Part shown: positions 1 through 11,800 of the stretch, in pieces
How the letters are laid out: each line of letters starts with the position of its first letter
How positions within the stretch are numbered: position 1 is the first letter of the stretch
From: Sternotherus odoratus
Taxonomy: Eukaryota; Chordata; Testudines; Kinosternidae
Assembly (NCBI GenBank): GCA_032164245.1
Contig: JAVMKO010000001.1
Span: 248,319,644-248,383,643 of the forward strand
DNA length: 64,000 nucleotides
Direction: 5' to 3'
Position numbers and translations under genes: made by a program
Notes under the pieces: generated by a model
Database searches by the model: none
What the model was told of the DNA's origin: nothing
Seen by the model: the letters and a program-made list of their open reading frames with translations, nothing else

Positions 1-1393
1 TTTTATGATTATTTTTGGGAGGCCAGAGGTGCGTATAGAATCCCAGCAAAGAGCATGTCATTGTTCTTTCTTAGAGCTGAGTGAAAACTGCATGAATAAT
101 TGATTTGACAAATGTTGCCTCCTTTTTTTCCCCCTCTGTTTGCAAGCATTGTGAGCAGATTGTGATTTTTCTCTTGTATTCATTATTCTGAGTTATTCAC
201 TGCATAACTTTGGAGAATAATGCTTCATCTCTATCCTGGCCACAAGCTGTTTGCTTCACGTATTCAGAATTCAAGTTGTTTTTGTCTGCAGACTGACTGG
301 GCCTATCTTAGACTCCTGTTTCCAGAAATTTCTGACTACCGTAAATACAACTCCTCTGATAGTAGCAATAGTAGAAATACCAGTGCTCCAGGAAGCCAGC
401 AACATGTTGTCCAACCCTCCTCCTCAGACAGGTCTAGACAGCCTGGTGGTTAATATAGCAGCAGCAAGTTTCCACAGTTGCTACCATAACAGGAGCATGT
501 ATCTGCTCATTGAGTGAGTGAATATAACTATTTAATCAGGTTTTCAATGCAAATGCCTGTGATTACTAATTCAAAATTCATTGACTAAGGTGGGTGCAAT
601 ATAAGGGGAAGGTAGAAGCAAGGACAAAATAGAGAAGGTTGGGGAAGAGGGAAGGCAAAAGGGACAGAGGAGAAGGAAGGAGATGCTAATTCAGAAGAGA
701 GGTGTTGATATGAGAGAAAACAAAGAGTAAAGGCAAACCATGACTGGGCCAAGTTTCTGATGGGTGTGTATGGAGGATTTGCAAGAAAGCTAATGTCTGA
801 CGGGTTATGATTGAGCCATGAGAGAGGGACTGGGGAAGCAGAAAATAAAACACAGTTAAGTAAGCAGAGTTATCCTATGCTTTTGTTGTTATGTAGCTAC
901 TAGAGGTCTCCCTCAGGATCCTCATTGTGTTTGGGATTTTTTGTTTTTTGTTTTCAAAATACAAATATAGTTGTTCAGCACAAAGGATTGTGGGGATGAG
1001 GCAAAACTCATCACTGAGCTTATTAGATTTGTATGGAGATACATTTGTAACAGGCTGGAACAGAAACAAGGAGCTTTGATTGTCATTGGCATGGAGGGGG
1101 CTTATCCTAGCGGGCCCGTCTGACTTGGCTGACATTTCTGTCTCAGACTTTCCAGCTCTGGGGCACTGCTGTCACTTGTCATGCCCAACCCATACTGCTT
1201 TGCCTGATGTCACTCCCCAATGCCTTAGGTGCTATTTATATCTATGAAGGCATGAAAGCATGGATTTAGCTGACTGGCCACCTGGCCTCCTCTTCATTTT
1301 GCCTTCACAGCCACTGAACCCCGGTGGGCTAAAGAAGTCCTTGGAGTGCTGGAGACCATGTAAGAACCCAGAAAAGAATGCAAATGAAAGCCA
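1..1393. other. No recognisable feature
   Basis: Non-coding sequence with a purine-rich tract at 600-700. No gene or clear repeat seen. Confidence 0.5.
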
Positions 1394-1612
1394 GTGTGGT
1401 CCAGTGCCTACAGCATTGGACTGGGAGTCCATATGAAGAATTTGGTTCTATTCCAAGCTCTGCCTGTGCCCTGGGACAAATCACTTAACCTCTCTGTGCC
1501 TTGTTTCTTTTCCCAACCTTTACCTGTTTTCTCTATTTAGAAGGTAAGCTCTTCAGGGCCGGGACTGTTTCTCACTATGCATTTGTGCAGTTCCTAGAAC
1601 AAATGGACAATC
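1394..1612 (+). repeat. MIR-like tRNA-derived SINE
   Basis: GTGGTCCAGTGCCTACAGCA (A-box region), TTGGTTCTATTCCAAGCTC (B-box) and ATCACTTAACCTCTCTGTGCC (core) are followed by the common tail GTAAGCTCTTCAGGGCCGGG. Confidence 0.75.
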
Positions 1613-2977
1613 CCAGTTCAGGGTCCGTATTGCAGAAAAGTACATGAGGATTTGATCCCCTGAAAACTAGGTCAAAATTAGGAGAATAGGATGAGGAGGG
1701 GAAAAGGGAAGATCAGTTCCCCTTGTTTAATATAAATGCCAGTTCTCCTCGTTCAGTGTTTGCAAACTGAGCTCTGCCTGGTCTGGGAAGATTCCTTCAA
1801 GCTTTGGATAATCTCTTATGCAAATTGTCAAACTAAAAGCTGCTGCTTTTAGATGGCTGATTTTTAACTGCATTATTGATTATAAAGCAGACAGAAGCCC
1901 TTATGAGGTTGATCTTCTCATGACCTAACTGAGGTCTAAAGGTATTTTAATTGAAATGTTAGACTTTTTTAAAGTAGAACTGCCCCTTTTTTAAGCAAGA
2001 CAATTTCGGTTTTATGCTTTTAATCACCATCTGTTGTTCAATAAATGTCAAATTGCTCTTAATGGTCTTTCCTGGCATAGGGTTTTTTAATTTGCTTTTC
2101 TATTCTATGTTCATTTTTGCCAATTGAGCACTTGTCGTAGAAGATTTTCATTTCTTATAGTGTCTTTGTTCCTTTAGAGGGAGATATTGGTTGGAAGTAT
2201 AACAAAAAAAAATCCACACATACACAAGCCTGCACACTTTTCATTCTTTAAGTCAGCAGTGGGAATGGGAAAGCTTATAAATGTTCTCTCAGCAGTATCG
2301 GTGACTGCAGTCCCCATACACAGCATAAAAGATAGCGAGATAATAGACCTCCAGAAAGCCTTTGAGAGTCATTGGGATTTTCAGACTATAATAGAATCTG
2401 AAATATGAAAAGAAATTAACTGTAAAAATCCACTGGATATAATTGCAAGGTTCCTAAGGCAGTGGGGAAAGCTCCGTGTCAGGTGCTAAAAGGAGTAAAC
2501 TACCCGCTGATTCTGAAAGTGCTTTGGATATGACAACGGGGATTAAACAAATCCAAAAACATCAAATGAGTCCAGAACTGAATGGTTCTACAGATGAGAG
2601 AAGGGAAGTTTTAAAGTGAGTCATAGTGGAGAAAGATGAGAAATTATTCCAGTTGAGGCTTCTCTGAAAATATCAGCCAAGGAAACAAATTCTCTCCTGT
2701 TTTCTGCTACTGAATGAAAGGTCATCTGCCTGTGCACGGTTGAATAATAGAAGCACACTTGTCTTGTAGGAGTTTACAAATTACTTCAGGCTGAATTTTC
2801 TCCAGAATTTTCTTTTTGATCATCAGACAGAAGATTTTTATTTATTTATTTTCACTTTTCAGCTGCCAATATACTGTTTAGAATCCAAGATGTAGGCACC
2901 ATGTTTGACTGCTTGGGTCAGATTTTGAAGTATTCTCCAAAACCTTTGGAAACCAGATCTTAAAGGGTAACTAGAAG
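1613..2977. other. No recognisable feature
   Basis: Mostly AT-rich. The longest frame (2187-2408, plus strand) has no family signature or gene context. Confidence 0.5.
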
Positions 2978-3094
2978 CAGGGTGACCAGCCAGCAAGTGT
3001 GAAAAATCAGGACGGGGGTAATAGGAACCTATATAAGAAAAAGACCCAAAAAATCAGGACAGACCCTATGAAATCGGGACATCTGGTCACCTTA
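2978..3094. mobile_element. hAT-like MITE
   Basis: It starts CAGGGTGACCAG and ends CATCTGGTCACCTTA, giving near-inverted ends. Flanks ACTAGAAG and ACCTGAAG match at 6 of 8. The interior TATATAAGAAAAAGACCC is typical of a widespread short reptile repeat. Confidence 0.6.
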
Positions 3095-3654
3095 ACCTGA
3101 AGGGACTGAAGATACAGGGGCTAGAAATGTGAATTAACATTGTAGGCCAGCATAAAAGGCATTTTAATCAGTTAGGCCGGTGCAGCTTAGACCCTCAAGT
3201 GGTGTAACTGGTTGGAAAATGGGAACAGAGAAGCCCCATGAACTTGTGGTGAGGTAAAATAGGCTAAATAACTTTAATTGCCACAAATAAGTAGCCAAAA
3301 GGAAGGTAAGTGAGGTATAAATGGGGGGGATAAGGGCGCCTAAGTCAATGCTGTGATGTAGGGTAATCTCACTGCCTGCCATAAGATAGTTACTTCTCAG
3401 ACATCCAACACAACAGTAAAAACACTCAGTGAAACAGTGCTGGCTGACTCCAAACACCTCTCCAATGAGCTCATACCCTGCTGTGACCTTTGCTGAGGTT
3501 TGCCCCATCGTACTCAGTATCCAAAGCATGCTCATGGACAGCTGTGGAAATGTGCCTACTGCAGGGCCAAGACAATAGCTAGTCACTACAAAGAGGAGGC
3601 TGACTGCCAAGGCTAACTCTATAAGACCGATGGAGCCGGAGCCTGAAGTTGGTT

Positions 3655-4540
3655 TTTAATGATTATCTTTATTGGTAATGTGGTAGCATTTACAAACTGT
3701 AGCCCCATTGTGCTAGGCACCATATACATAACAGAAACAGTCCCTGCCCTAAGGAGTTCTCAGTCTAACTATAAGATGAGACAACAGGTGGATACAACAG
3801 GTCGATTTGGGAAGCAAAAGGTAATAATGAGAAGGATCTGATCAGTGTGATAGGCAGCGATCACAGCACACCAGATGCTTAACTGTTGTCCAGTGTCTTG
3901 TAGACATCACATGAGAGGAGAGATTTGAAGGTAGACAATGGGATTGTCAACTTGGCAGATGTTTGAGAGGCGCTTTCCATGCACGAGGCATGGCCTGAGA
4001 GAAGGTAAAGCACATGTTGCGGACAAATGTGACAAATGGACAATGAAGACTAGCATGACTGGCAGAGCAGAGGAGGGAGGTATCCTCTTCTATTTGTTAG
4101 AGGAGAGTTGGGATAGGCTTTAAAAGAGTGAAAACAAATAGCTTGTTTGTGTTGTGATGGAGAAGGGAGAGCCACTGGAGGGATGCAAAGAGGGAGGTGA
4201 TATTGTCAAAGAAGCAAGCTAAGATAAAAAAATCTTTGCAGCAGCATCGATTGAATGGATACAAGGGCATAAGAACATAAGAAAGGCCGTACTGGGTCAG
4301 ACCAAAGGTCCATCTAGCCCAGTATCCTGTCTACCGACAGTGGCAAATGCCAGTTGCCCTGGAGTGAGTGAACCTAACAGGTAAGATGGCAGCTAGATGG
4401 CATTTGTCAAGGCCAGAAAGGAGCAGGTTGCAGGGCTGAAGATATGCAATGATGAGGGCCTCGATGAGAGTTTTAGCTGCGTGGATGGAGAGGAAAGGTC
4501 CTCCTGTGTCATTCATAGTTAGGGGAAAATATTAAGAGCT
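3655..4540 (-). repeat. Ancient diverged repeat, copy 1
   Basis: Starts with an inverted SINE-type tail (AGTCCCTGCCCTAAGGAGTT) and continues with sequence (GAGAGATTTGAAGGTAG, GATGAGAGTTTTAGCTGCG) that recurs in the same order at 18270-19250. It is interrupted by the short CR1 end at 4267. No coding sense. Family unassigned. Confidence 0.45.
4267..4385 (-). mobile_element. Short CR1 3' end
   Basis: AAGAACATAAGAAAGGCCGT and then CCATCTAGCCCAGTATCCTG form the inverted CR1/L3-type 3' end of the same subfamily as the 6508 copy. It is about 100 bp long and is inserted in an older repeat. Confidence 0.75.
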
Positions 4541-4789
4541 CTATTTTGTCTCGAGCTTATGCTGATGGCTTAAATAGTCAAATTATTCACTGAATGTTTT
4601 ATCTGATGCAGTTAGCCTTTTTTTTTTCTACTGACAAATAATTCACAAGCCAGGCCTGACTTCTGAAAATGTATTCATTTGAAGCATAGGAATAGATCTA
4701 CGCAGCACTTCACCATTAAAACAACACCTCCGCTCGTTCAGACACATCAGTAGGTCTGATGTATCTTGCTCTAGAGGGCAGTCTCACTC

Positions 4790-4793
<4 letters not shown>

Positions 4794-4826
<33 letters not shown>
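4794..4826 (+). repeat. (GT)n microsatellite
   Basis: About 16 GT repeats followed by ATCACACACACACC. The surrounding stretch 4541-5940 holds no recognisable gene or repeat. Confidence 0.95.
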
Positions 4827-4828
<2 letters not shown>

Positions 4829-5940
4829 CACACACACACCAGTATGTACCATGCAGTCTTTATAATGTGGCAGCTCCCTGAAAGTCTCTTAGCTCACTAG
4901 ATCAATTGCCATGGAGATGTTGTGACAATCCCCTTGAGGCACATGAGTGGTCTACATAACAGCATTTCTGAGCCCTAAAAGTCCCTTTTCAAGCCTACAT
5001 TGAATTAAGTAAGTCACACCATTACCGAGGCGCACTCAGGACTGGTGATGCAAAACTTCAGTAGCTATTTGCCAGCCTTAATTGCTTTTCAAATGTATTC
5101 AGAGCAGCCCTATGGAAGTCCCGAGACCTGCTTTCCCAACACTTGTGCAGTAGAACTGAAGCCTCCATTGTTAGGAATCTGTTTTCAATTTTCTTAGCAA
5201 TCTCTTTTGTTGCGGGGGCTGCTTTTTAGTGAGGGCTAGAACTCCTAGAGTGTCAAAAGGAACACAGGCTCCAAGCAGAACTCGACTGCCTATTGAAAAT
5301 AATTAAGTACTGTATTTGTGTAGCTAACATGATGCCATTTCTGCCTCCTGTCTTTTTCAACCGCATAGAGAGTGCAAAGGGCTCACAAGTATGGTAGGGG
5401 GTTGTGTCTAAAGCCTTGAGGTATGCTCTAAAGCTTCCTTTTGCCATTTATTTAATTCTTTCCCCCACTTCATCCCTCCGCATCGTCTGTCTGTCTTTTT
5501 TCCATGGCTTCTTCCCTATACCATTCATTTGCTATAGGAAGCAGCCCAAAACAGGGGGCAGATCCAATTGTCATGACTCCACTGACTTCAAGGGAACTAT
5601 TACAGCTTACTGCAGCTGAGGGTTGGCCCCTATCCATCTGTGTTTTAAGCAGAGATGGCACAAGCCACCAAATCCAGACGTGAATCCAAATTTTCAGCAC
5701 CTGAGATTGAGGGGTTGTTCATCTCTGAGGTTTTGTTTTGACCTGTTATAAAGGCAGCTGCAAAATGACAGGTCAAGGCTCAATGCAATGCACATTCCTC
5801 CCCCAGAGTAGAGGAGTGTCCAGATCTTGGGGTTTTGGCTCTGTATCCTCTCTACTTTTAAAGGGAATTTGCCACTTATGAAAAGTGCCAGAGTGCAAGA
5901 CCTGGAAACTTTAAGTCCTCCGCTTAGCCACAGAAATTAT

Positions 5941-6011
5941 ACAGCCTGGGCAGGAATCAGAGAGGGAGCCGTGTTAGTCTGGAATAGCAGAGGTAACAGC
6001 CTGGGCAGGAA
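5941..6011 (+). repeat. 39-bp head of the same repeat between 16-bp direct repeats
   Basis: ACAGCCTGGGCAGGAA occurs at 5941-5956 and again at 5996-6011. Between them lie only the first 39 bases of the family (TCAGAGAGGGAGCCGTGTTA then GTCTGGAATAGCAGAGGTA). Confidence 0.85.
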
Positions 6012-6507
6012 CAGCAAAAGGGACAACCCACCCCAAGATGTGACTCAACCTTGACCAGGAGGGATCATCCCTCGTGATCACATTCAAATGTGACCTTTAT
6101 GAAAGTTCTATATCCCAGTCCCTGGATCTATTCAGTCCACACGAGTACACAATGATTCCTTCTTCTTCTATTCTCCATGTCTCATTCTCCTTCAGAGACT
6201 CACCGCTAATATTACAAGCCACAATAACAAATAAGTCTACAGAATGCCCTTATTTAATACTAGGGATGTTACAATTCAATTACTTATCTCTTTCCTCCCT
6301 CTTCCTTAATGCTGCACATTTTTATTTTTGAAAACAAACTTATTTTCCAGTCTATTATATTGACTCTGAGCTCTACAGAATGTGGTTTGTAGTGAATGGC
6401 AAAACTGCAATGAATGAATAATGATACAGTAATGATGATTTATTTGCACTTCTATTGTGCCTGCCTTCCATCTGCAGATCTTAATACACTTTGCAATTAT
6501 CAGTGAA

Positions 6508-7160
6508 TTTAGAATGTAAGAACTGCCATACTGGGTCATACCAATAGTCCATCTAGCCCAGTATCCTGTTTTCTGTCATTGGCCAAAGCCAAGTTCTTCA
6601 GAAGGAATGAATAACACAGACAATCAAGTGATCCATCCCCTGTTGTCCACTCCCAGCTTCTGGCAAACAGAGGCTAGAGACACTCAGTATTGTGTAGCAT
6701 CCCTGCCTGCCTTATTAAAAGCCATTAATAGGCCTGTCCTCCAAGAACTTTAGTTCTTTTTTGAATGCAGTTATAGTTTTGGCCTTCACAACATCTCCTG
6801 GCAATGAGTTCCACAGGTTGACTGTATCGTGTGAAGAAAATACTTCCTCTTGTTTATTTTAAACTTGCTGCGTATTAATTTCATTGGGTTACCCCTGGTT
6901 CTTGTGTTATGTGAAGAAGTAAACAACATTTCCTTATTCACTTTCTCCACACCAGTCAATATTTCATAGACCTCCATCATGTCCCTCCCGCTTAGTTGTA
7001 ACTTTTCCAAGCTGAAAAGTACCAGTCTTTTTAATCTCTCCTCGCACAGAAGCTGTTCCATACCCCTAATAATTTTTGTTGCCCTTCTTTGTATCTTTTC
7101 CAATTCTAATATAACATTTTGAGATGTGGTGACCTGCACACAATATTCAAGATGTGGGTG
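6508..7160 (-). mobile_element. CR1 LINE 3' fragment
   Basis: The minus-strand frame 7139-6786 contains LEKIQRRATKIIRGMEQLL, CEERLKRLVLFSLEKLQLSG and RDMMEVYEILTGVEKVNKE, the C-terminus of CR1 ORF2. It is followed by the 3' untranslated region, whose plus-strand end reads GTAAGAACTGCCATACTGGG. The copy is 5'-truncated. Confidence 0.85.
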
Positions 7161-7179
7161 TAGCCATATCTAGACTTGC

Positions 7180-7295
7180 ATCACCCTTGCACTATTGTCC
7201 CCACTCTACAGATGGGGAAACAGAGGCACAAAGGATGACTTACCCAAAGTCATACAGAGAATTGAATAAAATCTTGCTACCTTCATTCCAAGCCC
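7180..7295 (-). repeat. MIR-like SINE fragment
   Basis: Plus strand reads CTACAGATGGGGAAACAGAG and CACAAAGGATGACTTACCC, the inverted SINE core. Confidence 0.65.
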
Positions 7296-7299
7296 TGTA

Positions 7300-8511
7300 C
7301 TTTAACCACAATTCACTTCCCTTGCAGAAGTTCTATGACAAAGATGGATAAAATTTCTACATGTCAATAGCAACTTTTTACCTAAATTCAACTTGCCTCC
7401 TACATCTTGACAATGTCCTATGGTTGTACAACAGTTGGCCTATACCCTGTAAACCTGGTGACAACCTCCAGACCAAGATCTGTAAATGCATGCCAGAGTA
7501 CGATGGGAGACCGGGGGAAATGTCATGGAAGAATCAATTACAGATATGAAAATGCATTCTTATTTACATATTCATATTGATATCTTTCCATGCCTAGCAC
7601 TGATCAAGGGGGTAGAACCAATGTATGTTAAGATAGCTGCTAGCAATCTAAGTTACTTCTTGTTTTCATTACATTCTTTATTAAAAACTAAAGGTGCACA
7701 AAGAGTGCGAAGAATGTTTCACCACTATGCATTTGCAATTGAAAATTCTATTCACCAATATTCACAACCCTTCTTGTGTTTGCTTTCAGGGGATAGTTGG
7801 GTGATCAATCTTCTGTAGCATGCATACTTGTGGAAGTGGATTTTAAACTTGAAGGATGAAATATTCACTGAAAGTGATTTTACAATAATATATCTAACAT
7901 ATTTGTATCTCGTAACTAACCAACATCATGCTAAGTGTGAAGTTTAAGTATTCACAGCAAACTTGTCAAAGGTGAAAAACATATGAAGGAATACAAATGA
8001 ATAAATGTGATAATCTCACAAATAGGGAAAAGGATGAAAATCTACAAATTATTCAAGGCAAATCATTTGCTCAGCAAAAAAAATAAAAATACTATTTGAA
8101 TGGACTTCATGTCCTATTTTATATTCCTCCCCCTCCTCCCAGTGAAGTCAGTGGAAATGGATCAGGCCCTAAGTGAACTGAGTGCTAGAAAAAGATGCTG
8201 ATGGACTGATCCTGAGACTGGCATCTATTGGACAATGCTGTGTTGGGGCAACTCAGGCAAGTATAACATCACCAGGGACAGAGGGAGAGCACATTGGCTG
8301 CACTAGTGAAATACATGCTTTTTACATGGAAAGACCCAACTCCACTTTGCCCTGCCCTTTCTTGACTCCTTTAAGAAGTTTAGTGGCACTAGACTTGAGT
8401 AACATTTACCCTCAGGCTGATGGACTATGATTATGCCTAGCACATGCACAGGGATATAGAGAGAGATCCGTGTGCCCCACAAACCTGGGCAGGGACTGAA
8501 AACAATTATGC
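7300..8511. other. AT-rich stretch without a recognisable gene
   Basis: Only short chance frames occur. Nothing identified before the solo LTR at 8517. Confidence 0.5.
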
Positions 8512-8516
8512 CCTCT

Positions 8517-8881
8517 TGTAGCAAGGTGCTGCTGTAGGAAGCACCTAATCAGCCCCTGCTCAGCCAGCCCCAATCAGGGGAGATGGATTGGGGCTGGGGA
8601 GAGCCTGATGCCTGGCCTGTGGATTGGCCACACCTGCTGGCCTTTTAGGCTATAAAGGCTGGAAGGAGCCAGAAGGTAGGGGGAATGGCCAGAGTAAGGT
8701 CAGTCTCCTGGCTGCTGTGTTTGGGAGGAGCCAAGTAAGCCTCTCTTGTATATAGTTGACACTGGTGGTGGGCACTGTATCTGTGAATAATAAAGGACAC
8801 AGGTGTTGCACAGAAAAGCCTTGCAGAGCTTTTATTTGGGCGGCCAGCGGGCTGCAGAAAGCCGAGAGAGACCGTGTTACA
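8517..8881 (+). mobile_element. Solo LTR
   Basis: This 365-bp element starts TGTAGCA and ends TGTTACA. It is flanked by perfect 5-bp duplications CCTCT (8512-8516 and 8882-8886). A TATA box (TATAAAGG, 8651-8658) and an AATAAA (8789-8794) lie in the right order for a plus-strand LTR, and a GC-rich R/U5-like part follows. No internal coding region is present, so this is a solo LTR left by recombination. Its class (retroviral or Gypsy) cannot be decided. Confidence 0.75.
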
Positions 8882-8886
8882 CCTCT

Positions 8887-11800
8887 GCTTTCAGGTTCAG
8901 TTTAATTTAATGCTTGGAAGAGATTCCACTTTGACAGCAGGGAAACCTGAACCCTTCTAGTTATACACAGGACATGATTGTTATCATCAATAGCAGGGCA
9001 AGCTTCCTCCATAATCCCCCAGCAATGCAAGGAACACCATTCAGATTGATCTTGTAGTTTGTAAGGACTAGGAGAAGCTACCAGTCCACCTTGATCTGGG
9101 CCTGGCAGCGAATCCCTGGGAATCCAACATCAGGTGTGACTGAGATTAGTTTTTGCTTGCAATGGGAAAGGGTCATGTTAATTTTTCCTTTTGAAAATGG
9201 AAAAACAGATTCATGTTGTTGGATTTGGGCACTTCTAGCCACCATTGCATCCCCCAGGCCTGGGATGAACAATCCCCCTCATATGACTGTGGAGGTCCTT
9301 GAGGGGTACACCATATTTGAGAAGGAATAATACATTTATAATGTAAATTACCTTGAAAAGATGCCTCTGTTGTGCAGGCTATGCTTTGAGATCCCTCCAC
9401 TCAGAAAAAGTGTATTGTAATGCAGATCTCCTCAATTTCCTTCGGAATCCCTTAGATAATGCAGGACAACATTTTTTCAAGGGTTCCCACTGTATGCACT
9501 GCGTGTCTAAAATGGGAACGTGGTACACGTCAGAAGTCATTGTGAAGAATTACTGTTTATCTGGATAAGGAGAATAGTCTTGAGAGAGGATCGTGCCTAA
9601 TGATCTCAATACAGTTAAAACCTCTGTCCCTTTCCCACATTCCTAGAGCAGCAAAACTTGACATCTGTGCAAAAATGGTCTTGCTGAACAGGAAATATGG
9701 CTGGGTGTGCAGCTAAGGGGACAGTTTGCATCCCTCTTTCAGAGGCATTTGTGGCTATGGTATTTATTAAGTTCCCACAGGAAATTTCCACTGTTTTTTG
9801 ATCTGCACTTTACGGGACACGTCAAAGATCGAAGCTGAGTTGTGCGTTCAAGAAATGACTCCGAATGTAGATCTGTATGGAAGAATGGCTAATTTTTGTC
9901 AGAATCACTGCAATGGTGCATAAAAACTAGGTAGCAAAGTAGATGACTGGGTCATTAGAACCCAACCCTTTGAGGAGCCGAGCAGCCCCTGTGAGGTGCT
10001 GATCACCCACAACTCCTGTTCAGTGAAGTTAATGAGTGATGATGACTCAGCATCTTGCAGGATCTGGCTTTGAGGTACCTCAGCAGCTGTTTGGTATGTG
10101 CAATCTTCTGATTCTATAATTGTTCCCGAGAAGATGGGGCCATGGATGCCCTTGCTCTCCTTGCACATGACAGAGGTGCCGGGGCTCAGCCCTGGCAAAC
10201 CCTGGCCCCAATTAAGCACTAGTCCTCTGGCCTAGGGTTTAAATATTTGGCTCGGAGTCTCATTTGGTTGCTGTTGGGGTGGGGGTGGAGGGTATTTTCA
10301 TTTAACACCAGAACTGCCACAGCTACAGTTTCACTGTTGGTCTTGACCGTATCCTGGCAACTGGCTTTTGTAAAAGAAGCAGCAGTAGTGAATTTTCCTA
10401 AATGGTTTGTCTTTCCTGCCTAACCTACACGTATCCACATGCACATAATTGTGATCTCACGGAGAGATTTTTGTCTGCTTCTTGTTGATAAATTCTAAAG
10501 TCGCTCATTTGGTCATTTGAGTAACAAAATCTATTGTCCACTGTAGTATAAAGCAGCATATGAACCACATTGTAAACAGTAGGCACAAAGCACCGTGACA
10601 TTATGAAGCATTCAGCTCTATTTCCTTCAGATTCCCCACTGCACAAAGCAGAGTAATATATTTTTAAGAATGAAAGGGTACATTTTCAAAGTGCTTAGCT
10701 CAGCACTTTATTCTCCTGACTCCTATTAAAGTTAATGGGCGTTGTGCTGCTGAAACCCCATGGAATGCACATGGATTGATAGCACAATATAGCTGCAAAT
10801 GAATGATGGATTGTGGAAGCGTCAGGTACAAAATGGCAATTTTTGCTTGGTTTAGCCATAGTCTGCTTTCCAATTCTCTGCACATTAACCTCTTTGTTGC
10901 TGATTTCATCTGCAATTTCTGTGCTGAGACTGTGCTCTTTGAAGTGTCAGAATTTCACTGACAATGCTGGAACCTTGGTGACATACCTGATGGACCAAAT
11001 CTGTGTTTGTCCCACATACCAGGTGTGTTTCACAGCACTATCTGTATTGATACATTTGCTCTGATCCTATCACAGATTGCTAGCATTCTCTCACTTAGAT
11101 GCATACAAGATTAAATCCTTGGAAAATGTGTTAGAGATTTAGCCCTCAAAGTCTATTCAATGTACTGTTTATGTTAAAAAAAATTGCTGTATAGCATAAG
11201 CATAGAAATGCAAAATTTAAAAACAAATAGAAATAGGAGTGCAAAGTTTAAGAACAAAAATACTCAAGATTTTATAGGTGTAAATGTGCATCATTTAATT
11301 AAGAAAAATGTGCTAAAATGTGGCATCTATAGATAGGCAAGGAAGAATTAGTTATCAGTAAAAGTTGATATCAATTTCACCATACACACAAATCAATACA
11401 GTATTTCCATCCACAATAATCAAAATGTATGGATAAGTAATAAAAAGGCTGTCTGAGAACTTATTGGAGTTGGATTTAAGGATATTTATTTTGCATATGT
11501 TGATATGTGGTGATGACAATTTGTTTTAATAGTTATAAAGCAAACTTTTTGATTTGCAACATTTACTGACATTCTATAATCTGATCTCACCACCACCACA
11601 CCGTTGTCTGACACTCCTATAATTTCCCAGGACTGAAAATTTAAATTAATTTAAAAATATTTTAAAATGCTCTAAAATAAATATTGATATCCATCAAAAT
11701 TATATTTAAAAATTGAATTATCACAAACCTATTTTCTTAACAATCTGCAAGTTGGGCAATTCTAAGTTAAGATTCCACAAACATCCTTAACTCTGCCCTC

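Noticed and set aside
3164..3610. 148-codon minus-strand frame with hydrophobic segments
   Set aside because: No family signature, no splice or promoter context, and no evidence beyond an open frame.
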